Assembly (NCBI RefSeq): GCF_008831285.2
Contig: NC_045146.1
Span: 1,576,001-1,640,000 of the forward strand
From: Nymphaea colorata
Lineage: Eukaryota > Streptophyta > Magnoliopsida > Nymphaeales > Nymphaeaceae
Length of the DNA stretch: 64,000 nt
Direction of reading: 5' to 3'
Part shown: piece after piece, positions 58,341-64,000 of the stretch
How positions within the stretch are numbered: position 1 is the stretch's first letter
Layout: the number at the start of each line of letters is the position of its first letter
Translations under genes and position numbers: made by a program
Notes under the pieces: generated by a model
The model's database searches: none
What the model saw: the letters and a program-made list of their open reading frames with translations, nothing else
What the model was told of the DNA's origin: nothing

Positions 58341-61300
58341 GGTGCTTCGAGGTGGCGCTAGGGATGCGTGAACTCGGCCAAGTGTGGGCGGTCAGCAGCG
58401 CTGGACCCCATTCTAGGCCTCGCTTTGATTGAACCAGAGTTATTAGGGTTTTTTGAAAGATTTAGTTCTTCGTACAACTAATTGAACTAAGGCATCAAGT
58501 TTTTTTTTTCAGCTAGATACTATCATGTATAAACGTAAAAATATGTGTATTAAGGCAAATTTATAATCAAGTTTAAATCATTGAGATTGATTCATATAAT
58601 AGTAATAGGTTTTTATTGTTTTATAAATTTATCTCCAAGATTAAGACATGTTAACATAATGTGTTTTACGAACTTAACCAATTTTTATGGTGAATTCATA
58701 CAACAATAACAAATTTTTATTGTCGTCAAGTAACTAGCAAGTACTATCTCATGAACCTACTCCAAAAATTTGTGCAGATTCATGAAATGCTACAATACTG
58801 TGTGATACAAATTCGTAGATGGAAGAATAGCGGCTTGTTACTATTGCCAAACAGCTTCCGGTGTCACCTAAACATGCATTTAATAAGAGCGTTTTTGCTG
58901 CTAACCTGCATATTTCGTCTGCCGCTAATGCAAAACCAAAAAATATTTCAAGGATGAATCTCAAGATTGTCTTAGTGTTTACTCAACTTTATCAACAGAT
59001 TTGAATCCAAATTGTACCCAAAATAAAATTTTTGGGTCTAAGGAGGAGTCCCTGTTAAGTCAGAATATAAAAGGCACTTGAAAGCTTGTGAGCATAAAAT
59101 AATACATGGGGACACAATGCTAGAAGTGACCCTTTTGACATTAGCTTAAATTAGGGTTTTGGTGGCCATAAGGATGGTAAGCCCTTAACCAAACCCACCT
59201 CACCAACCCCATCTCTCTCTCTCTCTCTCTTTCTCTATATATATATATATATATATACTAGAGAATAAGTCAAAGGTTGCTTTGACTGAGATGGAGAGCA
59301 CAGTACGAACCGAGCCGCTCGACCAGCTATGCTAATCCCCTCGAGACGCTATGTCTCTCTCACTTTCTCTTCCATATTAACCGAGCCAATGTCAGGCCAT
59401 CAAAATACACATCAGCTCGACCAACTATGTTAGTTCCCTCAAAGCTATTTCTCTCTCTCTCTTTTTCTTCCTCTTTTCTCTTCCCTCCAGTATGCACATC
59501 TAGCAATAGTCGTTTTTCAGAATCCACCTGAGAAATGATATCGAAATGTCTAAATTTATAAGTGGAGAAAATACACTCCAAATTAGGCAGATGCATGAAC
59601 GTAGTTTTACTACCCTTATGAAATATTTGGATTTGATGTTTTATAAAATTTTGTCTTTGCTTCCAATAACTGGTTCCCTTAGACATTACGAATTTTGGAC
59701 GGAGGAACCTATGGACTACAAAAACACACACACACTTATGCACGTGCACGCACGCACTGACCGACAAGCCTTTGCGGGTTTACATTTTCAGCCAAAAAAC
59801 CCGGCATAAATTTGGAGCATTGCATTGGTAATAAGAATATAGAATTGGAATCGTAGATCTAATATATTGGGCGTTGTATTGTGATTTGAAGTATTTTTTT
59901 AAGTCTGGGCAGCCGGTCGGGCAGCCGCAAGGTACCCGGTAGTTGACCCGACTGAGGCCCGGGCGGGGCTCGGTAAAAAATGACTCAGGTCAGCCCAAGT
60001 TATCGGGTCGGCTCACATGGGTCGGATTTATATTATAATTTATTTTTATTAATATATATATAATATTTTATTATAATTAATTATATTTATATATTATTTT
60101 ATGTTAAAAATATATTTTAAAATTTAATTAGACTGGACTCAGACTTGGATTTTTCGAGTCGGGCCGAGCTCGAGCCCGATTTTTGGATGTCGGGTCGGCT
60201 TGGTTTGGCCGATTTTTGATTTTTTTTTTATTTTTTTATGAAATTAGGTGGATTCAGGTGCTTAACTCAATTATCGGATCCAAGCATTAGCAGGTCGGAC
60301 TTATATCGGATCCAGCGTAGCCGGACCCGAACTCAGTTTGAAGTTGACGGCTTTCGTAAACCCGATTCTCACGTTTGATTGGTTCAAGATCGAACCTTTA
60401 AGGCCTTAACCAGGGGGTTACTCGGTTCTGAATATCTTGGATTCAAACAAGAAACCTTGATATATAGTCCAAATTAGACTAATCCAGGTTGAATCTATCT
60501 CTGGGGACCAAATCCTGGATATTTAACCCCAAGACAAACCACTTGCACTCTTAGTCTAGGAAACCGATTCGGTACATGGTGCCACTGATTTAATTGTGAT
60601 TTCAGAAAAAATATTACTATATTTATTTTTAAAAAATAATTAAAATATTATATATATAATTTAAAAATAAAATAACTTAAAAAATATTTAATAAAACGGA
60701 ACATGGTTGACGCATAACCTAACCCCTCAGCCGACCGGCAAATAAAATAGAAACACTGTCTAAATGGTGGGAATGCATGGACTTCCACGATTTTCTAATG
60801 TTTCTTGACACTTCAAAACCACTTATGTTTCAGAATTATGTTTGAAATGGGAAATAATAATAATAATGTTCCGATCGGACTTTATAGGCAAAGACGCCAA
60901 GGACTATTAATTGCTTCATAAAATATGTACCATATCTAAATATGCCAAGCAAGTGCTAACATGGTTGCTTATCATATTTTTAAAGTTTATAATGAACCAA
61001 ATTTTGATCCATCCTCAATAGCTGGATCTGGGTCCGTGCTCTCATTGGACCCGAGTGAGCAGGGGCAAAACTAGAAAATTCTAGCTAAGGAGCAGTAGAT
61101 ATAAAATATAAAACTTTTAAGGGACACTAATATATAAATGAGAAAAATTATTAAAAACCATCAATGTAAAAATGACAAAATTTTTGGGTCATGTGATCCA
61201 ATGCCTACACTTGGCCCGCACATAACTCTGCCATTGTATATGCCAATGTCAGATATTATTGGATAATTAAAATTTAAAACTTGTGTTAAAAGCACTATAA

Positions 61301-62489
61301 TCACTGCTAAAAAAACCATGAACTGTTGTTGCATGATAAACTATCACTATTTCTATCATTGCACCTACTTTTTTTAGACAAATTTTTTATCTTTTAGTAA
61401 TATATATATATATATATATACCAACGTATTAAGTATAAATGAGAGAGAAAGAGAGAGAGATTGGGGGATTCAAAGTCTAACAATAGAATAATGGGATCAA
61501 ATCAAATAATATAAGTAGGGAATAAGAATCAATACTTTCGGCTCCCCCATAGAGTCCACAAAGGGATGATTTCAAAGTCCCATCACACCATTTGGCTTCT
61601 TTGCTTACACATCTTTTCCCACTTGCACCTCTGACTTTTTGCTCACAGGGATCCTCTTTCTTTACTTTTCACACAAGCCCCTTCCTCAGGTTCACTAATT
61701 ACCGTCCACTACCCATGGGTTACAATTATGGTTCCCAATGAAATGCTGAGGACAGATTTAAATGACAACGCACGTTTTTATGATATTTGAAAGGAGTTTA
61801 ACCATGAGAATTTGATCCTTTTTTTATTAGTTGTTTAAGCTAATATTTTTTCCTTTTTTAATTTTCTTTTTTAAATTAATAAAAGAAAACATGAAGATTG
61901 CCAGGAACTCTGTTTTGTTTTGTTGATGAACTAATTCAAATTTTTAATATTTTGAAACAGATTCATGAAACAATAACATATTGTTATGGTGAACCTACCA
62001 AAAAAAAACAATAGAAATTCATTAAACACAATAACAAGTGTTCAATAAATTTGCTTCACTATACACTAAATATAAGGATGAAGTGTAAAATTATAAATAA
62101 AAAACTGAAAAGAAAAGATCAAATGCAACAGGATACGAGTTGGACGATAGAAAGCGAAATTTCGAAATGTGGAGGTCCCTTTCAAACCTCACCCTCCACT
62201 ACTAAATTCAACTAAACGTGGTTTCGGGTTAAAATTATTTAATTTGGATGTGGATCGAGGTAAAATGAGGAGGACTGACCCATTTCCAAATCAAATATGA
62301 ACTCATTTCCTTGGTAAATTCCAACCCAAGTTTGGTAGTTCCCTTAAGCATACTGGCATAGATACAATCATACAAAGTCTTGGATGCTCTCTCTCTCTCT
62401 AATCTGAAAGCTTTTCTCATATACAAGGAAATGATTCAGTTTCAGAGGTAAAAATCATAGTTAGCTAATGATTCTAGCGCACCCTCGGG

Positions 62490-62539
<50 letters not shown>

Positions 62540-64000
62540 TGAATAAATGATAACTCTAGTTATTCAGACTTACTCAGTTATGTAACCAGTGTTGTTCATC
62601 TAAAACAATTGGATGGTTGAAAAAAAAAAAATTTGAACTAATAATAAATGATGAAAACAACCATCACTTTTTTTGTTCTTGTTTTTTTTTTTTAACAATT
62701 TATTACAATAGATCAAATGGAGCTCTTTTGGTTGATTCTAAAAAAGTAAAAATCATCATTCAAAATATATATATATATATATATATATAAACTAAGCGTG
62801 CTGATGCACGAGTATATAGGCTGATACGTCTAACAGATTGGCAAACTAATACAGGTAGCGTTTGTTTGTTGACTAAATCTTTAATGCATGATATATAATA
62901 TGTTGCAACATAAGGTTGAGAAGATTCTACGGAGGCGAAGTGAATGCCCACCGCCCCACATGGAAGAAAATATTCCCGAGTACAAATTTCATTAAAAATT
63001 ATCGGGACATGGAGTTGGAAAGTGAGTCAAAGATGCGAAAAATGACAAGGAAAACATGTATGAATTTTCTCACATGGAAAATATTTTTCTGGTGTGCACA
63101 AATGGAAAGGTCGTTCCATAAAGAAGACGACGTACAAACACTACAATTTTCCTACTCTATATGCAGGCACTTTTTTACTTTGGGAACAGGGAATTAGTTT
63201 CACATTGACTTGGATCCGATATTTGACCGAACCGTTTTAATACGGAAAACATTTACATATCTGACTACGGAATTGGACAGGATTCAAATTAACTAAATGA
63301 CATCTGAACGGATTCGAATTCAAATATATATAAATATTCAGTCAAATTCATATTAGTTTAGTTTTCAACGAATATCATATATCCGATGCTCTTACATTTT
63401 GGAGATTCAAAATTCGAGTTTGGATTCTGAGTCATATATGAATGTAAAAATCAATTTGGATTGGATTCAAATAAATGAATTTTAGATCTGGATTTAGCTA
63501 TGACCTTACTTTGTTTGTATTGGACTATGAATCTGAATCCAAATATGTTAATATCCAAAAAAACAAACACGGCTAAAGGTATATCCTATTAGAATATGAT
63601 CTATTGACATCCCTACTTATAACCCCATTTGAACATAATAGATGAAGGGCAAAAAAATCTTTAAAATCTTGAGTAATATATAGCTACGCAAAGGCACTTT
63701 AACTATAGAAAGGACGTGGGAAAAAGCATGTGAAATATTGTCAAATATTAAGAATGAGCCAAACATGAGACTCTTTTCTCCCCTGAAGATTAGCTTAAAA
63801 GGCAACTATAAAACCTAAGTTCATCATTCGACCTGATCCGAATCTTAGATAAAAAAAAATTACACCCATAATTGATTTTTTCTAAACTAACTACTAAATG
63901 TTTTTTTTTTCATTTTAAGCCTTTTCCAACAGCAAAAAGTTTATTTTTCAAATTAAATTTATATTTTTAAATTTAATAAAATTTATATGTTTAATAGAGC
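58341..64000. other. Gene-free, repeat-rich right end of the window
   Basis: No coding exon or RNA gene could be supported. The region contains (AT)n tracts at about 59237-59258, 61400-61420, 62493-62536 and 62767-62788, CT-rich runs at 59213-59235, and a GC-rich repeat remnant at about 59905-60370. A degraded hAT-like MITE may lie near 61060-61240 (CAGGGGCAAAACTAG to CTCTGCCATTG), without a visible target duplication. The last kilobase is AT-rich with GATTCAAAT-type words. Confidence 0.55.
59905..60370. repeat. GC-rich dispersed repeat remnant around an AT-rich core
   Basis: GGTCGGGCAGCC, GAGCCCGATTTTTGGATGTC and TCGGGTCGGCT-type words occur on both sides of an AT-rich core (about 60030-60120). 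This is typical of old plant repeat fragments; the boundaries and family are not determined. Confidence 0.4.

Overview
The window is nuclear DNA of a flowering plant. All five recognisable genes are plant families with many spliced introns, and the DNA between them is full of microsatellites, MITEs and one LTR retrotransposon. I cannot fix the species. The AT-rich, long-intron style and the many (GA)n/(AT)n tracts do not decide between an early-diverging angiosperm and another lineage. Gene models below come from reading splice sites by eye. Phase agrees across every junction of CBP20, the RETICULATA-type gene, the SHINE-clade gene and KEG. Layout from left to right: (1) minus strand, 1-5232, a protein with two tandem DUF2439 (ZGRF1/Mte1-type) domains whose 3' end leaves the window, with an E2F-type site upstream. 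(2) Minus strand, 8289-13133, a complete RETICULATA-RELATED chloroplast-envelope protein (8 coding exons, 379 aa). (3) 13.1-18.2 kb, a repeat-rich spacer with three hAT-like MITEs and two long (AT)n tracts. (4) Plus strand, 18262-31363, the small cap-binding subunit CBP20 (8 coding exons, 243 aa). Its second coding intron holds a 7.0-kb Copia element, which itself holds a 2.1-kb PIF/Harbinger-like element carrying pieces of a PPR gene. Its fourth coding intron is an AT-AC U12-type intron. (5) 31.4-36.2 kb, a spacer with one more MITE and a possible SINE. (6) Plus strand, 36200-37248, an AP2/ERF factor of the WIN1/SHINE clade whose C-terminus contains three tandem 21-residue repeats. (7) Minus strand, 38800-57552, a complete KEEP ON GOING (KEG) RING-kinase-ankyrin-HERC2-like E3 ligase (16 coding exons, 1625 aa), with three short TIR transposons and a long perfect hairpin in its introns. 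(8) 57.6-64 kb, a KEG promoter rich in GA tracts, then gene-free repeat-rich DNA. The genes do not form one pathway. CBP20 and KEG are both known negative regulators of abscisic acid signalling, and SHINE factors act on cuticle and drought tolerance, so three stress-related genes lie within 40 kb; this is probably chance. The strongest structural story is nested transposition into introns of genes that have stayed intact. I found no CRISPR array, rRNA gene or confident tRNA gene. The best candidates for something undescribed are the nested gene-capturing Harbinger element, the CTATGT-ended TIR family with two copies in KEG introns, and the repeat-expanded SHINE protein.
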